Shown here piece after piece: positions 11,787-20,986 of a stretch of DNA of 64,000 bases; the first letter of the stretch is position 1, and every line of letters begins with the position of its first letter. Under the pieces are notes generated by a model, which was given only the letters and a program-made list of their open reading frames with translations, had not been told where the DNA came from and searched no databases. Both the position numbers and the translations under genes were made by a program. This stretch comes from Paucibacter sediminis. GTDB taxonomy: Bacteria > Pseudomonadota > Gammaproteobacteria > Burkholderiales > Burkholderiaceae_C. Location: the NCBI RefSeq assembly GCF_030254645.1, contig NZ_CP116346.1:4877001-4941000 (forward strand), read 5' to 3'.

Positions 11787-12410
11787 TTACTTGAGCGCGG
11801 TGCCCATGACCTGCAGGTAGGCGATCACCGCATCCAGCTCGGTCTTGCCCTTGACCTCATCGCCGGCCTTGGCGATGTCGTCGTCGGTATAAGGCACGCC
11901 CACCGTACGCAGGGCGCGGAACTTGGGCGCCATGTCGGCCGGGTTGACGTTCGACTTGGCCAGCCAGGGGTAGGCAGGCATGTTCGACTCGGGCACCAGG
12001 TCGCGCGGATTGGTCATGTGGATGCGATGCCATTCATCGCTGTACTTGCCGCCGACGCGCTGCAGGTCGGGCCCGGTGCGCTTGCTGCCCCATTGGAAGG
12101 GGTGGTCGTAGACGAATTCGCCGGCCACCGAATAATGGCCATAGCGCATGGTCTCAGCACGGAAGGGGCGGATCATCTGCGAGTGGCAGTTGTAGCAGCC
12201 CTCGCGGATGTAGACGTCCCGGCCGGCCAGCTGCAGCGCGGTATAGGGCTTGAGGCCCTCCACCGGCTGGGTGGTGGAGCGCTGGAAGAACAGCGGCACG
12301 ATTTCGACGATGCCACCGACGACCACCGTCAGCAGCACCAGCACGATCATCAAGAAATTGCTGGTTTCAATCTTCTCGTGACCAGCGACGGCGTGATTGG
12401 TATTTGCCAT
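11787..12410 (-). CDS. ccoO: cbb3 cytochrome c oxidase monoheme subunit II CcoO
   Basis: 207-residue membrane-anchored monoheme cytochrome c. An N-terminal helix (about residues 19-40) is followed by the periplasmic domain with the heme site [14 protein letters not shown] (Cys72, Cys75, His76) and the conserved [16 protein letters not shown] and SNMPAYPWL segments, the latter providing the Met ligand. It lies 18 bases after ccoN in the ccoNOQP operon. Confidence 0.98.
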   Translation of the reverse strand: MANTNHAVAGHEKIETSNFLMIVLVLLTVVVGGIVEIVPLFFQRSTTQPVEGLKPYTALQLAGRDVYIREGCYNCHSQMIRPFRAETMRYGHYSVAGEFVYDHPFQWGSKRTGPDLQRVGGKYSDEWHRIHMTNPRDLVPESNMPAYPWLAKSNVNPADMAPKFRALRTVGVPYTDDDIAKAGDEVKGKTELDAVIAYLQVMGTALK

Positions 12411-12428
12411 TTGTTGACTCCGTCTGCT

Positions 12429-13868
12429 TCAGGCGTGGGCGACCACGGCGGGGATGCGCACGGCCTGAGCCTTGCCAGCCTGCACCGTCTTCACCACGTT
12501 CCAGCCCATGATCAGCATGCCGCCCAGATAGAGCAGACCGCCGCCGAGGCGAATCACATAGAAGGGATAGGTAGCCTTGACGCTTTCCACGAAGGTGTAG
12601 ACCAGGGTGCCGTCGGGGTTGACCGCACGCCACATCAGGCCCTGCATCACGCCGGCGATCCACATCGCGGCGATGTAGAGCACGATACCGATGGTGGCGA
12701 CCCAGAAGTGCAGCTCGATGGCGCGCTTGGAGTACATCTCCACACGGCCGAACATGCGCGGGATCAGGTGATACAGGCAGCCCATCGAGATCAGACCCAC
12801 CCAGCCCAGCGCACCGGAGTGCACATGGCCGATCGTCCAGTCGGTGTAGTGCGAGAGCGCGTTCACCGTCTTGATGGACATCATCGGACCTTCGAAGGTC
12901 GACATGCCGTAGAAGGACAGCGAGACGATCAGGAACTTCAGGATCGGGTCGTCACGCAGCTTGTGCCAGGCACCCGAGAGCGTCATGATGCCGTTGATCA
13001 TGCCGCCCCAGCTGGGCGCCAGCAGCACCAGCGAGAACACCATGCCCACCGATTGCGCCCAGTCCGGCAGCGCGGTGTAGTGCAGATGGTGGGGGCCCGC
13101 CCACATATAGGTGAAGATCAGCGCCCAGAAGTGCACGATCGAGAGACGGTAGCTGTACACCGGGCGGCCGGCCTGCTTGGGGATGTAGTAGTACATCATC
13201 CCGAGGAAGCCCGCGGTCAGGAAGAAGCCCACGGCGTTATGGCCGTACCACCACTGCACCATGGCGTCCTGCACGCCGGCATAGGCGGAGTAGCTCTTGG
13301 TCAGGCTGACGGGGATGGCGGCGCTGTTGACCAGGTGCAGCAGGGCCACGGCGATGATGAAGGCGCCGAAGAACCAGTTCGCCACATAAATGTGGCGGAT
13401 CTTGCGGGTGCCCACGGTACCGAAGAACACGATGGCGTACGAGACCCACACCACGGTGATGAGGATGTCGATCGGCCATTCCAGCTCGGCGTATTCCTTG
13501 CCCTGCGTGAAGCCCATCGGCAGGCTGATCGCCGCCAGCAGGATCACCAGTTGCCAGCCCCAGAAGGTGAACCAGGCCAGGCCGGGCGCGAACAGGCGCG
13601 TCTGGCCGGTGCGCTGCACCACGTGGTAGGCGGTCGCGAACAGCGTGCAACCGCCGAAGGCGAAGATCACCGCGTTCGTGTGCAATGGACGCAAGCGGCC
13701 ATAGCTCAGGAAAGGGATTCCCAGATTGAGTTCGGGCCAGGCGAGCTGGGCGGCGCAGATGACGCCGACCAGCATGCCGACCACGCCCCACAGGACGGCC
13801 GCAAGCGCAAATGCGCGTACGACGCCGTCCTCATACACCGGCCCAGCCGGTTGCGAGACACTAGCCAT
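12429..13868 (-). CDS. ccoN: cbb3 cytochrome c oxidase catalytic subunit I CcoN
   Basis: 479-residue heme-copper oxidase subunit with about 12 transmembrane helices that reduces oxygen with high affinity in the inner membrane. Visible are the heme-ligand histidine in [12 protein letters not shown], the [13 protein letters not shown] region of the CuB site, the [11 protein letters not shown] motif and the C-terminal heme-ligand segment [12 protein letters not shown]. It is preceded by AAGGAG and by a FNR box located inside the end of ccoS. Confidence 0.98.
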   Translation of the reverse strand: MASVSQPAGPVYEDGVVRAFALAAVLWGVVGMLVGVICAAQLAWPELNLGIPFLSYGRLRPLHTNAVIFAFGGCTLFATAYHVVQRTGQTRLFAPGLAWFTFWGWQLVILLAAISLPMGFTQGKEYAELEWPIDILITVVWVSYAIVFFGTVGTRKIRHIYVANWFFGAFIIAVALLHLVNSAAIPVSLTKSYSAYAGVQDAMVQWWYGHNAVGFFLTAGFLGMMYYYIPKQAGRPVYSYRLSIVHFWALIFTYMWAGPHHLHYTALPDWAQSVGMVFSLVLLAPSWGGMINGIMTLSGAWHKLRDDPILKFLIVSLSFYGMSTFEGPMMSIKTVNALSHYTDWTIGHVHSGALGWVGLISMGCLYHLIPRMFGRVEMYSKRAIELHFWVATIGIVLYIAAMWIAGVMQGLMWRAVNPDGTLVYTFVESVKATYPFYVIRLGGGLLYLGGMLIMGWNVVKTVQAGKAQAVRIPAVVAHA

Positions 13869-13905
13869 TGAGCTGCTCCTTACACGTTTCTAAATTGACC
13901 CGGCG

Positions 13906-13947
13906 ATTCTTAGGGTTGTTGCGGCGACCGAGCTTGATCGCCATCAA
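13906..13947 (-). promoter_or_regulatory. FNR-dependent class II promoter of ccoNOQP
   Basis: A perfect TTGAT-N4-ATCAA palindrome at 13934-13947 lies inside the 3' end of ccoS. Exactly 21 bases further on the minus strand is TAAGAAT (13912-13906), whose TAA is the ccoS stop codon. This is the geometry of a -41.5 FNR site with its -10 element, placing the start site near 13899 and leaving a ~30-base leader with AAGGAG before ccoN. Activity is inferred. Confidence 0.85.
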
Positions 13948-14092
13948 CCACCGCGGTTTCATCCTCCAGAATGCGCCCGCCCTCGCGCTCCAGATCGTCC
14001 AGTTGGCCGTTGTTGATGGCCCAGCCGAACACGCCCACGATCAGCAGCACCAGCACCACCGACAGCGGGATCAGCAAATACAGGATTTCCAT
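13910..14092 (-). CDS. ccoS: cbb3 oxidase assembly protein CcoS
   Basis: 60-residue protein with one N-terminal transmembrane helix (ILYLLIPLSVVLVLLIVGVFGWAI) followed by the diagnostic NNGQLDDLEREGGRIL motif. CcoS is needed for cofactor insertion into cbb3 oxidase. It begins 4 bases after ccoI, and its last codons overlap the FNR promoter of ccoN. Confidence 0.95.
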   Translation of the reverse strand: MEILYLLIPLSVVLVLLIVGVFGWAINNGQLDDLEREGGRILEDETAVVDGDQARSPQQP

Positions 14093-14096
14093 GGTG

Positions 14097-16367
14097 TCAG
14101 GTCTTGCCCAGCTCTTGGGAGAGCCGTAGCGCGTTGAGGATCACGAACAGCGAACTCGCCGCCATGCCGATGCCGGCGGCCCAGGGCGGCAGATAGCCCA
14201 GCAGGGCCAAGGGGATGCAGGCGGCGTTGTAGGCCGCGGCCCAGCCCAGGTTCTGGCGTATCACGCGGCGCGTGCGCAGCGCCAGCTCGCGCGCCAGCAC
14301 GACATCGCTCAGCCTCGTCGACAGCACGATGCCATCCGCCTGCGCCTTGGCGACCAGGGCGCCCTGCCCCATCGCCAGGCTGGCGTCGGCGCGCGCCAGC
14401 ACCGGCGCGTCGTTGATGCCGTCGCCCACCATCAGCACGCAGCGCCCCTGGGCCTGCAGCTCGGCTACCGCGGCCAGCTTGCCCTCGGGGCTGACGCCAC
14501 CGCGCGCAGCCTGCACGCCGGCCTGCCGCGCCACCCGCTCGACGCGCGCCGGCAGATCGCCGGACAGCAGCAGGGTCTGCAGGCCCTGAGCGCGCAGCGC
14601 CTGCATCGCGCCCGCGGCATCGGGGCGCAATTGCTCGTCAAAGGCCAGCAGCAGGCTCACGCCGCCCTCGGCATCCTCGCTCCCGAACGCCAGCTGCGCC
14701 TCGGGCAGCAGCGCCGGGTCAGCGCCCAGCCAGTCCAGGCTGCCCAGCCGCCATTGGCGGCCCTGGGCATCGCGCGCCTGCAGGCCGCGCCCGGGCAGCT
14801 CCTGCACCTGCTGCCACTGCGCCTTGGCGGCCTCGTCCACCGGGTGTGCGGCCGCCAGCGCCAGCGCCATCGGGTGGCGCGAATGGTGCGCCAGCGCGGC
14901 CGCCTGGGCCAGCAGCGCGGCAACAGGCCGCGCCGGCCAGCTGCCCGCCAGCACCAGCCGGTCTTCGGTGAGCGTGCCGGTCTTGTCCAGCACCACCATG
15001 TCCACGCGCGCCAGGGTTTCCAGCGCTTCCAGGCGGCCCAGCAGGATGCCGCGCCGCGCCAGTGCGCCCGCGGCGGCCAGCCAGGCCGAGGGCCCGGCCA
15101 GCGAGAGTGCGCAGGGGCACGTGACGATCAGCACCGACACCGCCACCCAGATGGCGCGCTCGGGCGCCACGAAGTGCCAGGCCAGCGCCGCCAGCCCGGC
15201 CAGCAGCAGCACGCCCCACAGAAACGGCCCGGCGATGCGGTCGGCCATGCGCAGCTCGCGCGGGCGCTGCGTCAGCGCGCTGCGCATCAGCTGCACGATG
15301 CCCTCGTAGCGCGTGTCCGCGCCCACGCGCAGCACCCGCAGCAGCACCGGTGCATGCAGGTTCATGCTGCCCGCCACCAGCTCGTCGCCGACGCGCTTGG
15401 GCACCGGCAGCGACTCGCCGCTCAGCAGCGCCTCGTCGGCCTCGGTGGCGCCCTGCTCCAGCCGCCCGTCGGCCGGGAAGGCCTGGCCGGCGAACACGCG
15501 CACCAGGTCCCCGGCGCGCAGGCGCTGCGGGCTCACCTGGCTGCTGCTGCCATCCGGCTCCAGGCGCTCGACGCGATCCGGCAGGCGTGACATCGCCTGC
15601 TCCAGGCTTTGCGCCACGCGGTGGCGCGCGCGCAGCTCCAGGAAACGCCCGGCCAGCAGAAAGCTGACGAACATGGTGAGCGAATCGAAATAGACCTCGT
15701 GTCCGAACAGGCCGCCCGGATCGAAGGTGGCGCCGGTGCTGGCGACGAAGGTCACCAGCAGGCCCAGGCTCACCGGCACGTCCATGCCCAGGTGGCCGGC
15801 ACGCAGCTGGCGCCAGGCGGAGCTGAAGAAGGGCCCGGCCGAGAACAGCATCACCGGCAGGCTCAGCACCCAGGAGCCCCACAGCAGCAGCTGGTGCAGG
15901 TCGGCGCTCATGTCGCCGGGATCGGCCACATAGATGGGCGTGGCCAGCATCATCACCTGCATCATCAGAAAGGCCGCAACGAACAAGCGCCACAGCGCCT
16001 GACGGCGCTCGCGCTCGCGCTGCTCGCGCGCCGGCGCGGCGGCATCGGGCGCGGCGCCATAGCCGGCACCGGCAATCGCCTGCACCAGGGTGCTGATGCG
16101 GGTGCGCGCCGGGTCCCAGCGTAGCTGCAGACGCTCGGCCGCCGCATTCACCTGGGCGGAGAGCACGCCGGCCTGGGCCGTCAGGGTGGACTCGATGATG
16201 CTGGCGCAGGCCGCGCAATGCATGCCGGTGAGCTGCAGTTGCGAGACGGCGATGCGCGCACCACCGGCCGGGGTCTGCCACTGCGTATAGCTGGCAAGCA
16301 GATCGGGGTCATCGAGCGCGTCCAGCCCCTGAACGGGGCGAGCGGCGCTGGCGGCGGTTGTGGACAT
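14097..16367 (-). CDS. ccoI: copper-translocating P-type ATPase CcoI (FixI)
   Basis: 756-residue P1B-type ATPase that exports copper for insertion into the cbb3 oxidase. An N-terminal metal-binding domain has GMHCAAC (Cys51, Cys54). The membrane CPC motif (VTCPCALSLAGP), the phosphorylation motif DKTGTLTEDR, and the hinge GDGINDAPVLARAD are all present. The start MSTTAASAARP at 16367 is preferred because it fits the FNR promoter found upstream; an in-frame ATG at 16400 would coincide with the predicted transcription start. First gene of the ccoI-ccoS unit. Confidence 0.96.
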   Translation of the reverse strand: MSTTAASAARPVQGLDALDDPDLLASYTQWQTPAGGARIAVSQLQLTGMHCAACASIIESTLTAQAGVLSAQVNAAAERLQLRWDPARTRISTLVQAIAGAGYGAAPDAAAPAREQRERERRQALWRLFVAAFLMMQVMMLATPIYVADPGDMSADLHQLLLWGSWVLSLPVMLFSAGPFFSSAWRQLRAGHLGMDVPVSLGLLVTFVASTGATFDPGGLFGHEVYFDSLTMFVSFLLAGRFLELRARHRVAQSLEQAMSRLPDRVERLEPDGSSSQVSPQRLRAGDLVRVFAGQAFPADGRLEQGATEADEALLSGESLPVPKRVGDELVAGSMNLHAPVLLRVLRVGADTRYEGIVQLMRSALTQRPRELRMADRIAGPFLWGVLLLAGLAALAWHFVAPERAIWVAVSVLIVTCPCALSLAGPSAWLAAAGALARRGILLGRLEALETLARVDMVVLDKTGTLTEDRLVLAGSWPARPVAALLAQAAALAHHSRHPMALALAAAHPVDEAAKAQWQQVQELPGRGLQARDAQGRQWRLGSLDWLGADPALLPEAQLAFGSEDAEGGVSLLLAFDEQLRPDAAGAMQALRAQGLQTLLLSGDLPARVERVARQAGVQAARGGVSPEGKLAAVAELQAQGRCVLMVGDGINDAPVLARADASLAMGQGALVAKAQADGIVLSTRLSDVVLARELALRTRRVIRQNLGWAAAYNAACIPLALLGYLPPWAAGIGMAASSLFVILNALRLSQELGKT

Positions 16368-16405
16368 GAGCAAGGGCTGGCGCCGCGGAGCGGGCGGCAA
16401 GGCGT

Positions 16406-16446
16406 AATCTACGCAGAAGCACGGCGGATGTCATGACTTATGTCAA
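16406..16446 (-). promoter_or_regulatory. FNR-dependent class II promoter of ccoI-ccoS
   Basis: Read on the minus strand, TTGACATAAGTCAT (16446-16433) matches 9 of 10 positions of the FNR palindrome. A 21-base gap leads to the -10-like TAGATT (16411-16406). The box centre is 72.5 bases from the ccoI ATG, the same distance as the box in front of ccoN. Inferred from sequence. Confidence 0.75.
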
Positions 16447-16463
16447 GCGCATCCCAGTAAACC

Positions 16464-17867
16464 CTAGGGCAGACGCCAGCGGATGCGGAAGCCCTGCAAC
16501 TCGGGCCGGGTGAAGGCGGCCCAGCTGCCGCCCAGCCGGCTGATGATTTCAAAGGCAATCGCCAGGCCCAGGCCGGTGCCGCCGTCGTTGCGGGTGTCGG
16601 CGCGCGCGCCGCGCCAGAAGGCTTCGCTGAGGCGCGGCAGATCCTGCGGTGCGACGCCCTCGCCATCGTCCTCGATATCGATCTGCGCCTGCCCCTCCAC
16701 CACGCCCAGGCGCAGCACGATGTGGGGGCCGCCATAGCGCAGGGCGTTGTCCAGCACGTTCACCAGCGCCTCGCCCAGCCACAGCGGGTGGGCCTGGGCC
16801 AGCACCGGCTCCATGGGCATTTCCAGGCTCAGGCTCTTGCCCTCGCGCGCCGCGCGCAGGGCCAGGGGCTCGGCGGCCTCGCGCAGGATGGGGCGCAGGT
16901 CCATGCGACCCTGCTCGCCATCGAAGGCCAGCGCCGCTTCCGAACGCGCCAGGCTCAGCAACTGGCCTATCAGGCGGGCCAGGCGCTCGCTGGACTGCAG
17001 CATCGCCCGCAGCACCGGCTCCCAGGCCGGCGCGGCACCGGCCGCCGCGGGCAAGGCCTTCAGTTCCTGCTCCAGCTCCTGGGTCAACACGCGCAGGCCC
17101 GCCACCGGGGTGCGCATCTGGTGCGCGGCATCGGCCACGAAGCGCCGCTGCAGGGCCACCGAATGCTGCACGTCGCTGAGCAAGGTGTTGATGCGCTCGA
17201 TCAGCGGCACGGCCTCGGCCGGCACACCCTCGATCGGCAGCGGGCGCAGATCGCTGGAGGCGCGCTGCGCCACCTCGCGCGCCACCTCGCGCAGCGGCTG
17301 CAGGCCGCGCCGGATGCCCCAGGCCAGCAGCACCATGCTCAGGCCGCCCAGCGCCAGGGTCGGCAGCGCCATCGCCACCAGCACATCGCGCACCAGGCGC
17401 TGGCGCTTGCCACGCGTCTCGATCACGATGATGGATACCGAACGATCCAGCATCGGCGAGGTCAGCGAGAACATCGCGCCACGCACCGCCTGGCCCTGGA
17501 ACTGGCCGTCAAACAGCAGCGGCTTGGCAAAGCTGTGGTGGCGCAGCTCGGGCCGCGGCACCTCGCCATCGCCCGCCAGCACGCGCCCGGACTCGTCCAG
17601 CACCACAAAGTTGTTGCGCTCGGTGCTGTCCCAGGTTAGCAGCTCCAGGGTCTGCGGGCTCATGTCGAGCAAGGGACCGCGATCGGTCCACGCCATCTTG
17701 GCGGCCAGCGCGCTGGTCTCGTCCTGCAGCCCGCGGTCGAAGGCGGCATTCGCGCTGCTGCTGGCCAGCCCATAGGCCCCGGCCGCCGCCAGCACGATGC
17801 CCAGCGCCCAGATCCACACCAGCGGCGCCAGCAATTGCCGGCGCAGGCTCGGCGGCCTAGCCGGCAT
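16464..17867 (-). CDS. two-component sensor histidine kinase (TctE/QseC-like)
   Basis: 467-residue inner-membrane kinase. Two transmembrane helices (about residues 13-32 and 150-172) enclose a periplasmic sensor resembling the 2CSK_N type. A HAMP-like linker follows, then the phospho-acceptor box FVADAAHQMRTPVAGL, N box NVLDNALRYG, G1 DIEDDGEGV and G2 GGTGLGLAIAFEI. The start at 17867 is the first good methionine and overlaps the upstream response-regulator gene by 11 bases, so the pair is translationally coupled. The ligand cannot be told from sequence; tricarboxylate or similar organic acid sensing is a family tendency only. Confidence 0.92.
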   Translation of the reverse strand: MPARPPSLRRQLLAPLVWIWALGIVLAAAGAYGLASSSANAAFDRGLQDETSALAAKMAWTDRGPLLDMSPQTLELLTWDSTERNNFVVLDESGRVLAGDGEVPRPELRHHSFAKPLLFDGQFQGQAVRGAMFSLTSPMLDRSVSIIVIETRGKRQRLVRDVLVAMALPTLALGGLSMVLLAWGIRRGLQPLREVAREVAQRASSDLRPLPIEGVPAEAVPLIERINTLLSDVQHSVALQRRFVADAAHQMRTPVAGLRVLTQELEQELKALPAAAGAAPAWEPVLRAMLQSSERLARLIGQLLSLARSEAALAFDGEQGRMDLRPILREAAEPLALRAAREGKSLSLEMPMEPVLAQAHPLWLGEALVNVLDNALRYGGPHIVLRLGVVEGQAQIDIEDDGEGVAPQDLPRLSEAFWRGARADTRNDGGTGLGLAIAFEIISRLGGSWAAFTRPELQGFRIRWRLP

Positions 17868-18558
17868 GTTGCGCGTCCGCGCCGAGCAGCTGCTGGCCGG
17901 GCTCGAGCACATAGCCGAAGCCGCGCACGGTGCGTATCTCCACCCCCAGCTCGGCGAAGCGCTTGCGCAGGCGATGCACATAGACCTCGACCGAGTTCTC
18001 GCTGAAATCGGCCTCCCAGCTGGACAGGCGCGCCACGATGGCGTCCTTGCCCACCACGCGGCCGGCGCGCTGCATCAGCATCTCGGTGAGCGCGAATTCG
18101 CGCTGGCTCAGGCGCACCGGCTCGCCGCGGAACAGCAGCTCGCGATGCGCGCCGTCCAGCAGCAGCTCGCCGAGCTGCAAGGTGTCGCTGACGCGGCCCT
18201 GGGCACGCCGCTGCAGGGCGCGCAGGCGCGCAATCAGCTCGGGCAGATCGAAGGGTTTGACGAGATAGTCGTCGGCACCGGCATTGAGGCCACCGACGCG
18301 ATCGGCCAGCTCGTCGCGGGCGGTCAGCAGCAGCACCGGCAGCTTGGCGCCCTGGGCACGCCAGGCGCGCAGCACCCCCATACCGTCCAGCCCTGGCAGG
18401 CCCAGGTCCAGCACCGCCAACTCGAACTGCGCCACCAGGCCGGCCGCAGCCGCCTGGCGCCCGTCGGCCAGCACGTCCACCTGCCAGCCCTCGCGCTCCA
18501 GGGCGCGCGCCACGCCCAGGCTCAGCGCCGCATCATCCTCGACCAGCAACACTCGCAT
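17857..18558 (-). CDS. OmpR-family response regulator
   Basis: 233-residue regulator with a receiver domain (MRVLLVEDDAALSLG start, acidic pair EDD, phospho-acceptor Asp in LAVLDLGLPGLDG, Lys in YLVKPFDLPEL) and a C-terminal winged helix (about residues 130-225) ending with VYVHRLRKRF and IRTVRGFGYVL. It partners the kinase encoded immediately downstream. The start at 18558 matches the family; upstream codons lead into the sodB terminator. Confidence 0.94.
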   Translation of the reverse strand: MRVLLVEDDAALSLGVARALEREGWQVDVLADGRQAAAAGLVAQFELAVLDLGLPGLDGMGVLRAWRAQGAKLPVLLLTARDELADRVGGLNAGADDYLVKPFDLPELIARLRALQRRAQGRVSDTLQLGELLLDGAHRELLFRGEPVRLSQREFALTEMLMQRAGRVVGKDAIVARLSSWEADFSENSVEVYVHRLRKRFAELGVEIRTVRGFGYVLEPGQQLLGADAQHAG

Positions 18559-18594
18559 CGGGGTCCCTCCAAGGTGGCCGGCATTGTCGGCCAT

Positions 18595-18620
18595 GAAAAA
18601 GGCCGGTCAGCGACCGGCCT
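18595..18620 (-). terminator. Rho-independent terminator of sodB
   Basis: On the minus strand GGCCGGTC and GACCGGCC form an 8-bp stem with a 3-base loop, followed by TTTTT. It lies between sodB and the response-regulator gene. Confidence 0.88.
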
Positions 18621-18640
18621 CGGCAAGGACGCCGCCTGGC

Positions 18641-19222
18641 TCAGGCGAAGTTGGCCTGCGCGAACTCCCAGTTCACCAGATGGTTCAGGAAGGCCTCGAC
18701 GAACTTCGGGCGCAGATTGCGGTAGTCGATGTAGTAGGCATGCTCCCACACGTCGACGGTCAGCAGCGCCTTGTCGGCCGTGGTCAGCGGCGTGCCGGCG
18801 GCGCCAGTGTTGACGATGTCCACCGAGCCGTCGGCCTTCTTCACCAGCCAGGTCCAGCCCGAGCCGAAGTTGCCCACCGCGCTCTTGGTGAAGGCTTCCT
18901 TGAAAGCGTCGAAGCTGCCCCACTTGGCGTTGATGGCGTCCGCCAGCGCGCCGCTCGGCGCACCGCCGCCATTGGGCTTCATGCAGTTCCAGAAGAAGGT
19001 GTGGTTCCAGATCTGGGCCGCGTTGTTGTAGATCGGACCGCTGGACTTCTTGACGATCTCTTCGAGCGCCATGGCCTCGAACTCGGTGCCCTTTTGCAGG
19101 TTGTTCAGGTTCACCACGTAGGCGTTGTGATGCTTGCCGTGGTGGAACTCCAGCGTCTCGGCGCTGTAGTGGGGGGACAGTGCGTCCTTGGCATAGGGCA
19201 AGGCGGGCAAGGTATGTTCCAT
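18641..19222 (-). CDS. sodB: superoxide dismutase, iron type
   Basis: 193-residue cytoplasmic Fe-superoxide dismutase. Metal ligands are His27, His74 and the Asp and His of [13 protein letters not shown] near residue 155. The start [10 protein letters not shown] at 19222 gives the canonical N-terminus and has GAGGAG upstream. [14 protein letters not shown] and GSGWTWLV are typical of the Fe type, although Fe and Mn forms cannot be fully separated by eye. Monocistronic, with its own terminator. Confidence 0.95.
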   Translation of the reverse strand: MEHTLPALPYAKDALSPHYSAETLEFHHGKHHNAYVVNLNNLQKGTEFEAMALEEIVKKSSGPIYNNAAQIWNHTFFWNCMKPNGGGAPSGALADAINAKWGSFDAFKEAFTKSAVGNFGSGWTWLVKKADGSVDIVNTGAAGTPLTTADKALLTVDVWEHAYYIDYRNLRPKFVEAFLNHLVNWEFAQANFA

Positions 19223-19304
19223 GGAGACTCCTCTGATTCGCAAGTGGGGCTAAAGATCGGCGCGATTGTAGGCAGCTTGGGCCAACCTTTTCGGGTGCGG
19301 GGAT

Positions 19305-20606
19305 TCAGGCCGCGGCATCGGGTTTAAGCGCCAGCACCTGCAGTTCGGCCTGACCGTCCGCCAGCACCGCATGCACGGCCGCGCCGAGCTGCAGCTGCCG
19401 TACCGAACTCAGCGCCCGGCCCTGCCCGTCGTCCAGCCAGGCATAGCCGCGTGCCAGCACCCGGTGCGGGTCCAGCGCAGCGAGGCGCTGCGCCAGCGTG
19501 TCGAGCCGACGCGCCTGCCGTTCGAGCTGCTGCGGCAGCACGCGCACGAGCCTTTGCTGCTGATGCCGGAGGGTCTGCGCCTGCAGGCCCTGCAGCCGCG
19601 GCAAGACCTGACCCCAGCGCTGTGCCAGCAAGGCCAGGCGCCGGCGCTGGCGCGTCAGGCTGTCGCTCGGCCGCGCCAGCCGCAGGGCGACGCGGTCCAG
19701 GCGCTGGGCGGCGGCATCCAGGCGCTGCTCGAGCCGGCGCCGCAGCGTGCGCGCCAGGGCGTCCAGCGCATCCAGACAGGACGAGCGCGAGGGCGTCGCC
19801 AGTTCCGCCGCCGCGGTGGGGGTGGGCGCGCGCAGGTCGGCGGCCAGATCGGCCAGGCTGAAGTCGGTCTCGTGGCCGACGCCGCAGATCACCGGCAGGG
19901 CCGAGGCGGCCACCGCGCGCACCACGCGCTCGTCGTTGAAGGCCCACAGGTCCTCCAGCGAACCGCCGCCGCGGCACAGCAGCAGCAACTCGGCATCGCC
20001 GCGCTCGTTGGCAAGCTGGAGGGCGCGCACCAGGCTGTCGGGCGCCTCCGGCCCCTGCACCAGGCTGGGATAGACGAACACCTCGGCATGCGGTGCACGC
20101 CGTTGCAGCGCCGTCAGCACGTCATGCAGGGCCGCACCGGCGGTAGAGGTGATGACGCCGATGCGGCGTGCATAGGCCGGCAGGGGCCTCTTGCGCTCGG
20201 CATCGAACAGGCCCTGCGCCTCCAGCTTGGCCTTCAGGCGCAGGAACTGCTCATAGAGCGCACCGGCACCGGCGCGGCGCATCGCCTCGACGACGAATTG
20301 CAGCTCGCCGCGCGGCTCATAGAGCGCCAGCCGGCCGCGCACCTCGACCCGGTGGCCGTCGCCCGGCGCGAAGTCCACCAGGCTGGCGGCACGCCGGAAC
20401 ATGGCGCAGCGCAGCAGCGCCGTGGCGCCATCGGCGTCCTTCAGGCTGAAATAGCAATGGCCGCTGGCGGCACGGGTGAAACCCGACAACTCGCCCTCGA
20501 CGGTGCAGTTGGCATAGCGGCTGGCGAGGCTGTCGGAGACCGCCGTCAGCAGCGCCTGCACGCCCCAGACCAGCCGTGTTGGAGCGGGTTTGAAGGGCTC
20601 AACCAT
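19305..20606 (-). CDS. xseA: exodeoxyribonuclease VII large subunit
   Basis: 433-residue nuclease subunit that, with XseB, degrades single-stranded DNA. The N-terminal OB fold (about residues 15-110, with GELSGFTRAASGHCYFSLKD) is followed by the catalytic region with GVITSTAGAALHDVLTALQRR, RGGGSLEDLWAFNDE and VICGVGHETDFSLADLAADLRAPTP. A coiled-coil-like Arg/Gln-rich segment and the C-terminal VLARGYAWL motif close it. The start MVEPFKPAPTR at 20606 is chosen from family alignment. xseB is not adjacent. Confidence 0.96.
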   Translation of the reverse strand: MVEPFKPAPTRLVWGVQALLTAVSDSLASRYANCTVEGELSGFTRAASGHCYFSLKDADGATALLRCAMFRRAASLVDFAPGDGHRVEVRGRLALYEPRGELQFVVEAMRRAGAGALYEQFLRLKAKLEAQGLFDAERKRPLPAYARRIGVITSTAGAALHDVLTALQRRAPHAEVFVYPSLVQGPEAPDSLVRALQLANERGDAELLLLCRGGGSLEDLWAFNDERVVRAVAASALPVICGVGHETDFSLADLAADLRAPTPTAAAELATPSRSSCLDALDALARTLRRRLEQRLDAAAQRLDRVALRLARPSDSLTRQRRRLALLAQRWGQVLPRLQGLQAQTLRHQQQRLVRVLPQQLERQARRLDTLAQRLAALDPHRVLARGYAWLDDGQGRALSSVRQLQLGAAVHAVLADGQAELQVLALKPDAAA

Positions 20607-20986
20607 GCGCAAACCCAATGCTGGCGCGGGTCCAGAACTCCACAGCCGCGCCAATACTGGCCTGGCGGCCCATGCGGGACGTCATGCGACCGTCACAGAG
20701 CCATAAACGCTTGAATTTCAAGAGCTTTTTCCTGCTTAAAAATGAGGCAATTTGTCCTTGGGCCCGATTCTGCGTGCTCCGGGGCCGATGCCAGCCCAGT
20801 TACGCACAAAGTTATCCACAGCAAAAGTGGATGACTTCGGAGGCACAAACCCTGACCAAAATCCGCCCGCCCGCTTGTCTTGGAGCGCCGGGCTTGGGGC
20901 CATAATCGCCCCCGCAGTGCGGCGCAGCCTGTTGTGCGGCGCCGAGCACCATGAACAAGCCGACCAAGTCCTGAGAGGGGTAGCCT
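20607..20986. other. 380-base divergent intergenic region
   Basis: No gene is seen between xseA and the ExbB-like gene. It holds an A/T-rich stretch around 20700-20755 that includes the palindrome CTTGAA-T-TTCAAG (20710-20722), a perfect DnaA-box consensus TTATCCACA (20812-20820) with a weaker match TTACGCACA (20800-20808) 12 bases upstream, and a -10-like CATAAT at 20901-20906 with a poorly placed -35 that could start the ExbB transcript. Confidence 0.5.

Noticed and set aside
9295-11820. An 841-codon plus-strand frame opposite ccoG and ccoP
   Set aside because: Antisense to conserved cco genes with no recognisable motif; the real genes have iron-sulfur and CxxCH motifs on the other strand.
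11679-13871. A 730-codon plus-strand frame opposite ccoO and ccoN
   Set aside because: It is the antisense shadow of two certain oxidase subunits and shows only His/Gln/Ala-rich filler.
20800-20820. Replication origin because of a DnaA box
   Set aside because: Only one perfect and one weak box, no dnaA/dnaN or parAB nearby, and no A/T-rich unwinding cluster of suitable size.
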